In this document: positions 1 through 8,289 of the stretch, piece by piece
How the letters are laid out: each line of letters opens with the position of its first letter
Position numbering within the stretch: the stretch's first letter is position 1
Origin: Nannocystis exedens
GTDB lineage: Bacteria > Myxococcota_A > Polyangia > Nannocystales > Nannocystaceae
Length of the DNA stretch: 64,000 nucleotides
Direction of reading: 5' to 3'
NCBI RefSeq assembly: GCF_002343915.1
Contig: NZ_NETK01000001.1
Location: 5,718,001 to 5,782,000, forward strand
Translations under genes and position numbers: made by a program
Notes under the pieces: model-generated
Seen by the model: only the letters and a program-made list of their open reading frames with translations
What the model was told of the DNA's origin: nothing
The model's database searches: none

Positions 1-500
1 ATCATGACCTGCGGGAAGCCCTGCACGAGCACCGAGCAGGTGACGATGGCGACGCCGAGCGCGGTGTCGGGGCCGAGCTCGCGCAGGCTGCCGTAGGACA
101 GCAAGGCGAGGCCGGAGAAGCCGAGGACGATGGCCAGCAGCTTGGCGACGGTGAGCCGCTCGCCGAGGATGAAGTGGGCGAGCACGGCGACCCAGAACGG
201 GAAGAAGCCGAAGGTCAGCGAGCCGAGGCCGGAGGGGATCCACATCGCCGCGACGTAGGTGGCGCCGTAGCCGAAGCCGAAGCTGAGCAGGCCGACCAGG
301 AGCGCGAGCCGCCAGGCGGTGCGGTCGCGGAAGGAGGCCGGCGCCATGACGCGCGCGGCCGGGAGGAGCAGCGCGGCCGCGATGGCGAACCGCAGCGAGG
401 CGCCGAGCAGCGGCGGCATGCCGGCGTCGAGGCCGAGCTTGATCGCCAGCCAGGTCGAACCCCAGATGAGGCACAGCAGGATGTAGCCGACGGCCGCCAC
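1..500 (-). CDS. EamA/DMT-family transporter, partial (C-terminus outside window)
   Basis: Reading the minus strand from a GTG at 500 gives a hydrophobic protein that runs off the window edge without a stop. The N-terminal helix contains the typical DMT signature LIWGSTWLAIKLGL. It is followed by alternating hydrophobic segments and the pattern GERLTVAKLLAIVLGFSGLALL, which is characteristic of the first EamA repeat. About 166 residues are present, so only the first five or so of ten expected membrane helices are visible. The family exports metabolites or drugs across the inner membrane; the substrate cannot be told. The start is not certain because no good ribosome-binding site is visible, but an upstream extension would be Arg-rich and atypical. 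Confidence 0.8.
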   Translation of the reverse strand, partial: MAAVGYILLCLIWGSTWLAIKLGLDAGMPPLLGASLRFAIAAALLLPAARVMAPASFRDRTAWRLALLVGLLSFGFGYGATYVAAMWIPSGLGSLTFGFFPFWVAVLAHFILGERLTVAKLLAIVLGFSGLALLSYGSLRELGPDTALGVAIVTCSVLVQGFPQVM

Positions 501-852
501 TGCGACGGCGAGTATACCGAGGCGTGCGCGCGCACGAACCGTCGCGCGCGGCGCCGAGTCGGCGCGAGCGCACGCCGCGGCGCGCGTGTGAGGCGGCGAA
601 TGAAATGTCCTTCAGGACATGTCCTGCGAGCGGTGCGGACAGGCGCGGAGCGCGGGGCAGGAGGCCGCGCGCGCAGGTGGATGCAGCGAGCCGCGCGGAC
701 CGGGCGGAGGGCGTGAGGAACCGATCCGGGGGGCCTCGGCGAGTGATGCAACGAGGCCCGGGCAGGACGCGGTGGGTGATCGGCCGCGGTGCTCGGCGCA
801 GATGCCGTGACGGCGAGCTCCGGCCGGCGAAAAATCGCGACGGGCGCCGCGA
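501..852. other. Intergenic spacer between DMT transporter and WGR protein
   Basis: No supportable gene. It separates the start of the minus-strand DMT transporter from the stop of the minus-strand WGR gene. Its only clear structure is a palindromic element at 605-624. Open frames here are very Arg-rich and look like high-GC artefacts. Confidence 0.5.
605..624. repeat. GACATGTC-type palindromic element, copy 1
   Basis: ATGTCC-TTCA-GGACAT hairpin (six perfect pairs) followed by GTCC, so the right arm also forms the palindrome GGACATGTCC. Lies in a spacer. Same family as about 20 other copies in this window. Confidence 0.7.
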
Positions 853-2373
853 TCAGGCGCGGACCTTTTTCGCGGTCTTCTTGGCGGGCGCAGCCTTGGC
901 GACCTTCTTGGCGACGACCGGTCCGGCCGCCTCGCCCGCGCCGGCCGGAGCCAGGCGGATCTGCCCGCGCACGCGGTAGAAGCCGCCGCTGCCCGACAGC
1001 TCGAGGCCGTCGACGAGGTAGCGCGCGCCCGGCGTGCGGATGTCGCGCGGGAACTGGACGTTGAATTCGCCGTTATAGCCCGGCGACAGCGGGCGCACGC
1101 GGACCTTGCCGCCCTCCTCGACGCACTCGACGAGCACGCCCGCGGCCCCGGCGGCGGCCTGCGGCAGCGCCTGGCCGACGGTCGCGACCTGGACGCTGCG
1201 CTCGGCCTTGACGAGCTTGAGGTCCGGCACCTTGCCCTCGCGCGCCTGGGCGATCGCGGCCTCGCTGACGTCGATGCAGGCGAAGGCGCCGTCGCCGGTG
1301 ACGATGTAGAGCTTGCCCTCGTGGTACTGCATCGACAGCGCCGAGCCGCAGGTGGTGTCGAGCTTCCACAGGCGCGTGCCGGCGCGGTCGAAGCAGTACA
1401 CCGAGGAGGCGTTGTCGCCGGCGAACACGTACTTGCCGCCGGGGGCGGCGGCGCACGAGAACACGCTGTCGTCGCACTTGTAGCGCCGACCCTGGACGCC
1501 GGCCTTTGTGAACACCTCGACGTGATCGCTGGTGGTGCCGGCGTAGACCTCGGTGTCCTCCTGCCAGCCGAACAGGACGCTGCCCTCGGTCTTCTTGGCC
1601 CACAGCTTCTTGCCGGCCCAGTCGTAGGCCGTGATGCCGTCGGCGTGGCCGTGGTAGATGCCGGCGCCGTCGCAGCGGACCATCCAGCCGCCGTGATTGA
1701 AACTCTTCTTGGCCCACAGCTTGTCGCAGTCGTGGTCGAGGACGGTGACCTGGCCGTCGTTGCTGCTGACGGCGAGCGAGCCGTCGTGGATGTCGAGCCA
1801 GAGGATGTTGACGTCTTCGCTGATCTCGTAGGCCTCGAAGGGCTGGGCGCCGGAGAGGTCGTAGACCTTGCCGTCCTGGCAGCCGCAGTAGAGCCACTGC
1901 CCGTCGCGCACGAGGCTCATGACGCCCTCGGGGACCTTCATCCGCCGCACGACCTTGCCGTCGTGGTCGAGCGCGGAGATCTGGCCGTCGTCGTCGCCGA
2001 CCCAGCACAGCTCGTCGTCGACGAAGACGCCGAAGGCGCGGTCGCCGCTGTCGTAGCGCCACAGCACCGGGGCGCGGGTGGTGCCGGCCGCAGCCGCCCG
2101 GCTGGTGGCCACCGGCCGCTCGGTCACAGCGCGCTTCTTGCGGACGCCCTCGACGGCCGGCGCATAGCCTTTCTTGATCTTGCCCTGGATGGCTTTCTGC
2201 GCCTCCTTCTGGGCCTCGGCCGGCGACGCGTAGCTCTTGCTCTGGCTCTGCCCGGCGTCGCCGATCCGCCCGTAGCGGATGCTCACCTGCTTGCCGCTGA
2301 CGATGACCTCGTAAAACTTGTGCGAGCCGCCACCCTCTTCGGACAGCTCGAGATACGTCCGCTCGTCGCCCAT
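853..2373 (-). CDS. WGR-domain protein with C-terminal beta-propeller-like region
   Basis: 506 residues from ATG 2373, chosen because AGGAG lies eight bases upstream; an earlier in-frame ATG at 2451 would add an Arg-rich tail. Residues about 1-75 match a WGR domain (KFYEVIVSGKQVSIRYGRIG), a small fold found in PARPs and bacterial proteins that senses nucleic acid or protein partners. From about residue 95 to 390 there are repeated units with Trp/Tyr-Asp-Gly spacing (LDHDGKVVRR, VLDHDCDKLWAKK, AYDWAGKKLWAKK), as in PQQ/WD-type propellers. The tail is rich in Lys/Ala (AKKVAKAAPAKKTAKKVRA) and could bind nucleic acid. No signal peptide is seen, so it is probably cytoplasmic. Function is not known. 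The head-to-head SiaC-like gene starts about 125 bp away. Confidence 0.85.
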   Translation of the reverse strand: MGDERTYLELSEEGGGSHKFYEVIVSGKQVSIRYGRIGDAGQSQSKSYASPAEAQKEAQKAIQGKIKKGYAPAVEGVRKKRAVTERPVATSRAAAAGTTRAPVLWRYDSGDRAFGVFVDDELCWVGDDDGQISALDHDGKVVRRMKVPEGVMSLVRDGQWLYCGCQDGKVYDLSGAQPFEAYEISEDVNILWLDIHDGSLAVSSNDGQVTVLDHDCDKLWAKKSFNHGGWMVRCDGAGIYHGHADGITAYDWAGKKLWAKKTEGSVLFGWQEDTEVYAGTTSDHVEVFTKAGVQGRRYKCDDSVFSCAAAPGGKYVFAGDNASSVYCFDRAGTRLWKLDTTCGSALSMQYHEGKLYIVTGDGAFACIDVSEAAIAQAREGKVPDLKLVKAERSVQVATVGQALPQAAAGAAGVLVECVEEGGKVRVRPLSPGYNGEFNVQFPRDIRTPGARYLVDGLELSGSGGFYRVRGQIRLAPAGAGEAAGPVVAKKVAKAAPAKKTAKKVRA

Positions 2374-2496
2374 CGCGTGCTCCTGAGTGATGCCGAAGGT
2401 ACACCGCCGCTCCTCCGCCCGCGGCTCGCGGGCCTGCGCGTAGCCGCGCATGCAGAGGAGGAGTTCTGCGGATCTGGAGCCTAGGGGGCCCCACGG

Positions 2497-2979
2497 TTGG
2501 GGGCTCTTGCCCAGACCTGGGCTTTCGGTGATCGTGGCGCGAAGGAGGGGTCTCTTGGTCGCGGAACGCCTTTACTTGCCTGCACAGGCCGGCAGCTTTC
2601 CCACCCCGGCGTGGACTTCGACGGCGAATTGGGGCTTCTACGCCTCGAGGGCGAAAGCCACCCCGAAGAGGCCGCGCTGTTCTATGCCCCGCTGATCTTG
2701 TGGGTCGACGCGCTGGTCGCCTCCCCGCCCGCGTCGGTGGTGTTCGAGCTGCGCCTGACGTTCTTCAGCGCGGCCACCCGGCCGCAATTGCTCGCCCTGC
2801 TGCGACGATTGAAGAAATGGGCCAACCGCGGGGCCGAGGTCCGCGCGACCTGGTACATCGACCCCGGCGACGAAGACATGGTCGACGTGGCCGGCGACTT
2901 GGCGATGATGTCGGGGCTGGCGATCCGCGTGGCCAGCACCGCGGTGAAGCACTCGGCGATGCTCGGGATCGCCGTCTGA
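2497..2979 (+). CDS. SiaC-family (DUF1987) regulatory phosphoprotein
   Basis: The core from about residue 38 matches the SiaC/DUF1987 family: VDFDGELGLLRLEGESHPEEA, then a predicted strand-helix region, then WYIDPGDEDMVDVAGDLAMM, where the conserved YxxxDEDMxExGxD-like motif sits. SiaC proteins are phosphorylated by SiaB-type kinases and dephosphorylated by SiaA-type phosphatases to control diguanylate cyclases. No SiaA, SiaB or SiaD partner is nearby. The start is uncertain: TTG 2497 gives 160 residues, GTG 2611 gives 122, closer to the family size. Neither has a clear ribosome-binding site, so the 5' end may be eroded. A frameshifted copy of its last 155 bases lies at 3698-3854. Confidence 0.7.
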   Translation: MGALAQTWAFGDRGAKEGSLGRGTPLLACTGRQLSHPGVDFDGELGLLRLEGESHPEEAALFYAPLILWVDALVASPPASVVFELRLTFFSAATRPQLLALLRRLKKWANRGAEVRATWYIDPGDEDMVDVAGDLAMMSGLAIRVASTAVKHSAMLGIAV

Positions 2980-3127
2980 GGCGATCGCGGGCGTCATGAG
3001 AGCGCGGCCGCCCGACCCCATGGGCGGCCATTTTCGCGGATACCTCCGGCCCCGGAGACGCTCGGCGGATATCCCCTCGAAGAGCCCGGCCCGATGGACG
3101 CCCGCGGTCGGGTACGTACAAGCCGAG

Positions 3128-3394
3128 ATGGTCCTCGCCGTCCGCTCGCGTTTCGTCATTCTGCTCGGTTTCGGGCTCTTTCTCGCCGGGTGCGAGCAAG
3201 AGGGGGTCTGCGTGAAAGGCAACGATTGCTGGCATTACGGCGAGCCGGAGGACGAATGCAAGGCCGAGGGCGGGCAGTTGCATCCGGTCGTGCCGGCTGC
3301 GGAGTCGAACGGTTGGGACGGCGGCCCGCGGAGCGTGACCTGCCGCAAGCTCGGCTTCGACAAGCCCGGCGGTAGCATCAAGAACACGCGCTGA
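3128..3394 (+). CDS. Small Cys-rich lipoprotein
   Basis: 88 residues starting at ATG 3128. The N-terminus is a lipoprotein signal: positively charged start, hydrophobic core FVILLGFGLFLAGC with the lipobox LAGC, so Cys about 20 would be lipidated. The mature part is about 68 residues with four more cysteines (GVCVKGNDCW, DECKAEGG, VTCRK), probably two disulfides. No known domain recognised. A longer frame upstream would hide the signal sequence, so the internal ATG is preferred. A nine-base inverted repeat (GACCCTGCG / CGCAGGGTC, 3398-3452) after the stop may end transcription. Confidence 0.65.
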   Translation: MVLAVRSRFVILLGFGLFLAGCEQEGVCVKGNDCWHYGEPEDECKAEGGQLHPVVPAAESNGWDGGPRSVTCRKLGFDKPGGSIKNTR

Positions 3395-3397
3395 TCG

Positions 3398-3452
3398 GAC
3401 CCTGCGAGGTTGCGGATCGCCGATTCGTCGCCCTGTCGGAGCGCGCAGGGTC
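3398..3452 (+). terminator. Inverted repeat after small lipoprotein gene
   Basis: GACCCTGCG and CGCAGGGTC arms separated by a 37-base loop, just after the stop of the 88-residue lipoprotein. No T-tract. Weak candidate for a transcript end. Confidence 0.3.
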
Positions 3453-3465
3453 GCCTGCCAGGCGC

Positions 3466-3697
3466 CGCAATACAATGGTGCGAGTGGACCTCGACGTGGG
3501 CGGCTGCCTCCGCCTCATGCCGAGCGATTGCGTCGACACCGGCGAGCTCGACTCGAGTACCATGATTACGAGCGGCTCACGGCCGACGAGACGCAAGAAG
3601 CGCCTCGAAGGTCAGAGCGACGGCGTAGCCGGCTCCTCCCTGAATTTCACGCTGCGGTTGACACAGCTTCGATAAACACTCACGCGTGCTCGGCGGT
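3466..3697 (+). pseudogene. Decayed copy of the 3' end of the zinc-protease lipoprotein gene plus the tail of the ABC permease
   Basis: This stretch aligns by eye with 5515-5774. It keeps MVRxxxxxGGxLRLMPxDCVDTGEL, the stretch EYHDYERLTADETQEAP (original EYYDYKRLKGGETQELP) and the end FTLRLTQL, but in different reading frames, so at least two indels have occurred. The homology continues past the protease stop into the sequence CACGCGTGCTCGGCGGTGAG, which in the original is the last codons of the convergent permease gene. It is therefore a copy of an intergenic junction, not only of a gene. At about 3698 it is fused directly to a copy of the SiaC gene end. Confidence 0.75.
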
Positions 3698-3854
3698 GAG
3701 ATCCGCGCGACCTGGTACATCACCCCGGCGAGGAAGACATGGTCGACGTGGCCGGCGACCTGGCGATGATGTCGGGCCTGGCGATCCGCGGGGCCAGCAC
3801 GGCAGTGAACCATTCGGCGATCCTCGGGATCGCCGTTTGCGGCGATCGCGGGCG
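3698..3854 (+). pseudogene. Frameshifted copy of the 3' end of the SiaC-like gene
   Basis: Aligns with 2838-2993. It keeps DMVDVAGDLAMMSGLAIR and xSAILGIAV. A single-base loss before the DEDM region breaks the frame (ATCACCCCGGCGAGG against ATCGACCCCGGCGACG), and the original TGA stop reads TGC here. The similarity stops within GGCGATCGCGGGCGT. It cannot make a SiaC protein and is best read as a remnant of duplication. Confidence 0.75.
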
Positions 3855-4190
3855 TAAATCGGAGAGCCGAGGGCGAGAGTCCGCGGTTCTTGTTGTGGGG
3901 CTGGAGCACCTTGGATGCCGCGTCCGTGCGGCGATCGCCATGCTCTGGGATCGCGAACGAAAAATGCGCTGATCCGGGCTGTGCCGATGGTAATTGCGTG
4001 GAGCAACCCCAGGATTGGCTCCCAACTGTCATTGGGGCCACCAACTCGTCTTGCGCCTTTGTCTCACAATGGCGTAGATGTCGAAAGCCTTGCGCCTGCC
4101 CATCCGATCGTGGAAATTTTACGGGTCAGACGATTCCTGTCTGACGAACATCGAATCAGGTGAACGCCTCTAGGCGTCGAGGGAGTATGG
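3855..4190. other. Spacer before lipoprotein gene
   Basis: About 335 bases with lower GC than the surroundings and no supportable gene. It follows the mosaic pseudogene and carries the promoter region of the lipoprotein gene at 4191. No clear promoter boxes were recognised. Confidence 0.4.
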
Positions 4191-4661
4191 ATGGATAATC
4201 GCAAATTTGTGCTTGCCAACCTCGCGTGCCTCGGTACCGCATTGATCGTATCGGCCTGCGGCCCGGAGTGGCCCGACGAAACGACCGACTCGGCCGGTCA
4301 AACTTCGAATGGTACGGATTCGGCCTCGAGCACGGGCGCGGAAGATCCGACTGATGGCGGCCTTCCTCCGATCGAAAGGATGGCGTGTGGCCCTTCAGTG
4401 GAGGAAGGCTGGGTGACGCGCTGTTGGAATGACAGCTCCTTCCTGCGCATCGGCAAGGACGGCGACGAGGAGAACGCAGAGACGATCCCGGACGTGGTTG
4501 GCTTCTCCCACTATTGGTGGGTTCCGGGTACCCTGGTGACCACGGGCTCGACTGTGGACGTGGTCCTGCCCAACGGCTCGCACATGATCGCTCTCGTGAC
4601 GAAGGACTCCGACGGGCATCTGGACGCCACGGCGATCACCTACGCGAGGACCTGCCGATGA
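4191..4661 (+). CDS. Hypothetical lipoprotein, coupled to downstream protease
   Basis: 156 residues. Signal peptide with lipobox VSAC (Cys about 23), then a Thr/Ser/Gly/Asp-rich linker (residues about 28-60) typical of this genome's outer lipoproteins. A compact C-terminal domain of about 95 residues follows, with four cysteines (MACGPSVEEGW, TRCWND, ARTCR at the end). ATG 4191 is preceded by GGGAG at the right distance. Its TGA overlaps the next gene's ATG (ATGA), so the two are probably translated together. No family recognised. A partner or pro-region for the protease is possible but is only inferred from the coupling. Confidence 0.75.
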   Translation: MDNRKFVLANLACLGTALIVSACGPEWPDETTDSAGQTSNGTDSASSTGAEDPTDGGLPPIERMACGPSVEEGWVTRCWNDSSFLRIGKDGDEENAETIPDVVGFSHYWWVPGTLVTTGSTVDVVLPNGSHMIALVTKDSDGHLDATAITYARTCR

Positions 4662-5740
4662 GTCCCCCGCGTCGCTGGATCGGCCACTGGGCAGTCCTCG
4701 GCTGCGTGGCCTGCGGCGACGCGGAACGGCCGCGGTACGTCACGGAGCACCTCGACGTCGAACTGTACGACGGCGAGGTGCTCTGTGACGGATCGCTGGA
4801 GATCATGGATGCCCAGGTGGAACGTGTGTCGGCGTTCCTCGGAATTGACCCGCCTCCACAAATTTCGGTGTTCTACGGCCACTCTGCGGTCAAGGACGGC
4901 TGCGGAGGGACTTGGGGCGGATGCGCCCGGGCGAGTGGAGTATACGCGACCAGCGCCTCGATCTTTCACGAACTCGTGCATGCTGTTCGACACAGCCAGG
5001 GCAAACCCGGCAGCGTCGGGTCGTGGTTGTTCGAGGAAGGACTCGCGGAAGTGCTGTCGGGCTTTCGCTGGCACCTGCAGTCCGAGCTTGCACTGCCAAG
5101 TACTCTCGAGCGCGGGCCCGCGATGTTGGCGGCCCTTCCGCGCGGCGAGGGAAAATTCGTCCCGGAGGATTATCCCACCGCCGGCCACTTCATGTCCTGG
5201 TTGCGGACGACTTACGGCGATGCCGCGCTGGTGGCGTTCCTCAACGATCCGCGGTATCTGGGGGGAGATGCGTACGAGGAGGCGTTCGCCGCGCACTTCG
5301 GGCTTTCGATCGCCGAGGCCGACAGCGCCTGGCGCAGCGCCGCTGCGACGGAATACCTTTGGTCGGAGCCCTGCGATCCGGCGCGCGCCTTGCCATGGAC
5401 GGGTTCGACGCTGGAATTCTCCGATACAGTCGATTGCGAGGCGCCGCACACGACTGGGCCGGCGGGGGAAATCGACGCGGTGACGTTGCGGAGCCATTGC
5501 TTCACGCTCGCCCAGCCCAAAATGGTGCGAGCGGAATTCGAGGCGGGCGGGGGGCGGCTCCGCCTCATGCCGGTCGACTGCGTCGACACCGGTGAGCTCG
5601 CGCCCGAGTATTATGATTACAAGCGGCTCAAGGGCGGCGAGACGCAGGAGCTGCCGCTGGCGGCATGCACCTGGGAGGTTCAGGTCGACGGCATCGCCGG
5701 CTTGACGCTGGATTTCATGCTGCGGCTGACGCAGCTATAA
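4658..5740 (+). CDS. Zinc metalloprotease-like lipoprotein (gluzincin motif)
   Basis: 360 residues from ATG 4658, which overlaps the upstream stop. The N-terminus has a short lipoprotein signal ending VLGCVACGD. Near residue 105 is HELVHAVRH, a HExxH zinc motif, followed about 20 residues later by FEEGLAE, which supplies the third ligand glutamate of gluzincins (HExxH...E). After the catalytic half comes a Cys-containing C-terminal domain of about 100 residues (CDPARALP, DCEAPHTTGP, DCVDTGEL) ending in LRLTQL. It is probably anchored on the cell surface or periplasmic. Substrate unknown. The last about 220 bases are copied, decayed, at 3466-3697. Convergent with the ABC permease gene 14 bases away. 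Confidence 0.8.
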   Translation: MSPPRRWIGHWAVLGCVACGDAERPRYVTEHLDVELYDGEVLCDGSLEIMDAQVERVSAFLGIDPPPQISVFYGHSAVKDGCGGTWGGCARASGVYATSASIFHELVHAVRHSQGKPGSVGSWLFEEGLAEVLSGFRWHLQSELALPSTLERGPAMLAALPRGEGKFVPEDYPTAGHFMSWLRTTYGDAALVAFLNDPRYLGGDAYEEAFAAHFGLSIAEADSAWRSAAATEYLWSEPCDPARALPWTGSTLEFSDTVDCEAPHTTGPAGEIDAVTLRSHCFTLAQPKMVRAEFEAGGGRLRLMPVDCVDTGELAPEYYDYKRLKGGETQELPLAACTWEVQVDGIAGLTLDFMLRLTQL

Positions 5741-5754
5741 TCAAAGAAGGAGCC

Positions 5755-6771
5755 TCACGCGTGCTCGGCGGTGAGGCCGCGGCCCTCGCGGATCTTCCGC
5801 TCGAGCGCGCCGAACACCAGGCCGTCGACGAGGACGCCGAGCGCCATGACGACGAGCATCCAGGCGAGCAGGCCCTCGGCGTCGCTGAGCTCGCGCGAGA
5901 ACTGCAGGCGCACGCCGATCGAGGGCGCGTGGCCGATGATGACGAGCAGCTCGCCGGCCATGAGGCTGCGCCAGGCGAACGCCCAGCCCTGCTTGAGGCC
6001 TGCGACGAAGCCGGGCAGGGCGGCGGGGATGATGATGTGGCGGTAGAGCGCGAGGCCCCGCGCGCCCATGACCTTGCCGGCGCGCACCAGCAGCGGCGGG
6101 ACCTGGTCGGTGCTGGTCAAGAGGCCGATGGCGATCGAGGGCGCCGCGCCGAGCACCACGACCGCGAGGATCGCCGCCTCGCTGAGCTGGAACAGCAAGA
6201 TCGCCAGCGGGAACCACGCCACGCTCGGCATCGTCTGCAGGCCGGTCAGCAGCGAGCCCGCCGCGGTGCGCAGGACCTTCACCCGCGCCAGCACCAGGCC
6301 GAGGCCGACCCCGGTGACCAGCGCGATCGCGTAGCCGAGCAGCGCCCGCTTCATCGTGATCGCCGCCGCCACGCCGATGTCGCCGGCCAGCAGGTCGGTC
6401 CACAGCCGGGCGAGCACCGCCCCCGGGCCCGGGAGCACGTACTCCGGCCGCCAGCCGCTCAGCACTACCAGCTCCCACAGCGCCAGCGCCAGCGCCACCG
6501 CGGCCAGCTTGGGCCACGCGGCCGCCCACAGCGCGCGTCCACGGCCCGGCTTCACGCCGCCGGCGGCCTCGCGCTCGGCCGTGCTTGTCGGGCCCTCGAC
6601 CGCGGCGCGCAGGCCGGCCCGCAGCGGGTCCTCGGCGTCTTGCCGTTCGGGCATGTCGATCAGGACATGTCCATCGGAGCTCTTGTCGCGCCCGCCGTCC
6701 TCGCCGCCGGGGAGGGCGTGCAGGTGAGGGCGGGCGTGCGACGCGTCGCCGGCGAGCTCACGCTGCGGCAC
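5755..6771 (-). CDS. ABC transporter permease, SsuC/TauC/NrtB-like
   Basis: Inner-membrane permease of the nitrate/sulfonate/taurine type. Six or so hydrophobic segments follow an about 80-residue hydrophilic N-terminal part. The EAA-like loop is at GARGLALYRHIIIPAALPGFVAGLKQG, and WRSLMAGELL is typical of the family. GTG 6771 overlaps the upstream ATPase gene by 14 bases, favouring translational coupling. ATG 6654 is the alternative and would remove 39 residues, including the codons of a palindromic element (6652-6672). The family normally starts shortly before the first helix, so the long N-terminus is odd and may be partly created by the element. No substrate-binding protein is in view, so the substrate is unknown. 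Confidence 0.85.
   Translation of the reverse strand: MPQRELAGDASHARPHLHALPGGEDGGRDKSSDGHVLIDMPERQDAEDPLRAGLRAAVEGPTSTAEREAAGGVKPGRGRALWAAAWPKLAAVALALALWELVVLSGWRPEYVLPGPGAVLARLWTDLLAGDIGVAAAITMKRALLGYAIALVTGVGLGLVLARVKVLRTAAGSLLTGLQTMPSVAWFPLAILLFQLSEAAILAVVVLGAAPSIAIGLLTSTDQVPPLLVRAGKVMGARGLALYRHIIIPAALPGFVAGLKQGWAFAWRSLMAGELLVIIGHAPSIGVRLQFSRELSDAEGLLAWMLVVMALGVLVDGLVFGALERKIREGRGLTAEHA
6652..6672. repeat. GACATGTC-type palindromic element, copy 2
   Basis: ATGTC-GATCAG-GACAT followed by GTCC, including the palindrome GGACATGTCC. It lies at the 5' end of the permease gene and overlaps the alternative start ATG 6654. Confidence 0.65.
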
Positions 6772-7552
6772 GGGCGGCCTCGAGCAGGCGGTCGGTGATC
6801 GTGCGGGCCATGCGGGCGACCTCGGGCGACTCGATGCGGCGCGGGCGGTCGAGGTCGACCTGGTACTCGGCGACGAGGCGACCTGGCCGCGAGGACAGCA
6901 GGAGCACGCGGTCGCCGAGGCGCACCGCCTCGCGGACGTTGTGGGTGACGAACACGACGGTGAGGCCGGTCTTCTGCCACAGCGCCTCGAGCTCGCTGTG
7001 CAGGTGGTCGCGCATCATGGCGTCGAGGGCGGCGAACGGCTCGTCCATCAGCAGCAGCTCGGCCTGCTGGGCCAGGGCGCGGGCCAGGGCGACCCGCTGC
7101 TTCATGCCGCCCGACAGCTCGTGCGGGCGCCGGTGGGCGAACTTCTCGAGGTGGACGAGCCGCAGCAGCTCGGCCACCCGCGCGGCCCGGGCCTTGCGCG
7201 ACAGTCCTTGCATCTGCAGCGGAAAGGCCACGTTCTCCTCGACGCTCAGCCACGGGAACAGCGCCGACTCCTGGAACATCAGCGCCGGCCGCTCGCCGGC
7301 CACCGTCACCTTGCCGGCCGAGGGCGTGTCGAGCCCGGCGACCAAGTTCAGCATGGTCGACTTGCCGCAGCCGGACGCCCCCACCACGCACACGAACTCG
7401 CCCTTCTTCACCGTGAACGACATGGTGTCGAGCGCGACGACCGCGTCGCCGCCGGCGCCGTGGCGCTTGGTGACGCCGTCCAGGCGCAGCGCAACCGGGG
7501 TGGACGAGGGGCTCAGCAGGGACAGCGGGGCGTGCGGCAGGGCGGCGCTCAT
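6758..7552 (-). CDS. ABC transporter ATP-binding protein, SsuB/TauB-like
   Basis: 264 residues. Walker A GASGCGKST (about residue 77), Q-loop MFQESALFPWLSVEENV, signature LSGGMKQR, Walker B LLLMDEPFAALD and the switch histidine in FVTHNVREAVRLGDR. These are the features of the sulfonate/nitrate/taurine import ATPases. It energises the overlapping downstream permease. An N-terminal extension of about 20 residues precedes the ATPase core. The gene is first in the two-gene operon, and a periplasmic binding protein is missing from the neighbourhood and must be encoded elsewhere. Confidence 0.92.
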   Translation of the reverse strand: MSAALPHAPLSLLSPSSTPVALRLDGVTKRHGAGGDAVVALDTMSFTVKKGEFVCVVGASGCGKSTMLNLVAGLDTPSAGKVTVAGERPALMFQESALFPWLSVEENVAFPLQMQGLSRKARAARVAELLRLVHLEKFAHRRPHELSGGMKQRVALARALAQQAELLLMDEPFAALDAMMRDHLHSELEALWQKTGLTVVFVTHNVREAVRLGDRVLLLSSRPGRLVAEYQVDLDRPRRIESPEVARMARTITDRLLEAARAAA

Positions 7553-7803
7553 CGTTTTCCTCGGCCCTTCAGGCGTACATTATGCTGAACGACTCGTCAA
7601 TAGAAGGAAGTGCGGCGAGGTCTGTGAAATCTGCCTGAAGCCGCCGCTGGCACCCCCTGAGGAGCCGTAGAGCCCGCCCGGGCGGGGGGCCGCCGGCCGG
7701 CTGCCTTCACCAAGATGTCGGGGCCTCCGCCCCGGTGGCGCGGCATCGCTCAGCCCGGAATTTTCCAGTGGCGGCCGGGGGCTACCGCGATCAGGGTTCG
7801 GCC

Positions 7804-8289
7804 ATGAAGCCTTACACTCCGACATGGATCGTGCTCGTGGACGGCTCGCGCGGCCGGATCCTGGTGCAGGAGTCACCCGGCGCCGCGCTGACCCGCCCGT
7901 TCGGCGACGGATTCACGAGCGGGCGGGAGCTCAACCACGAGGTCGGTGAAGACCGGCCCGGCCGTTCGCGCGGCTTCGCCGGGACGTCCGGCCGCCACGC
8001 GTTCGAGCCGCGCAGCAACCCGCGCGACAAGGCAGAGACCGAGTTCAGCAGCCAGGTCGCCGCGTTCGTCGACCGCGGCGTGGGGGACCGCCGGGCCCAG
8101 CGCGTGATCCTCGTCGCCCCGCCGCGCGCCCTAAGCGATCTGCGCAAGGCCCTGTCGCCGCGCGCGTACGCCCGCGTGCACGCGGAGATCTCCCACGACT
8201 GGATCGATCTGCCCGACGACGAGGTCGCCGCCCGCCTCGGTGACGCGCTCCGCAGCCCGATGGCCACCACTCCCTCGATCGCCGTCTGA
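7804..8289 (+). CDS. Host-attachment-like protein (PF10116 family)
   Basis: 161 residues from ATG 7804. The start WIVLVDGSRGRILVQE and the later VILVAPPRALSDLRKALSP match the Host_attach family (named from an Agrobacterium attachment gene), which has an eRF1/ribosome-factor-like alpha/beta fold. The middle is rich in Arg/Gly (RPGRSRGFAGTSGRHAFEP) with the typical FSSQVAAFVDRG following. No signal peptide. The true cellular role of the family is unclear, and some members are linked to stress response. Single gene, divergent from the ABC operon. Confidence 0.75.
   Translation: MKPYTPTWIVLVDGSRGRILVQESPGAALTRPFGDGFTSGRELNHEVGEDRPGRSRGFAGTSGRHAFEPRSNPRDKAETEFSSQVAAFVDRGVGDRRAQRVILVAPPRALSDLRKALSPRAYARVHAEISHDWIDLPDDEVAARLGDALRSPMATTPSIAV

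Noticed and set aside
604..624. Small genes starting inside palindromic elements (MSFRT, MSSRT)
   Set aside because: The ATG comes from the ACATG of the element; downstream sequence is Arg-rich and differs at each copy.
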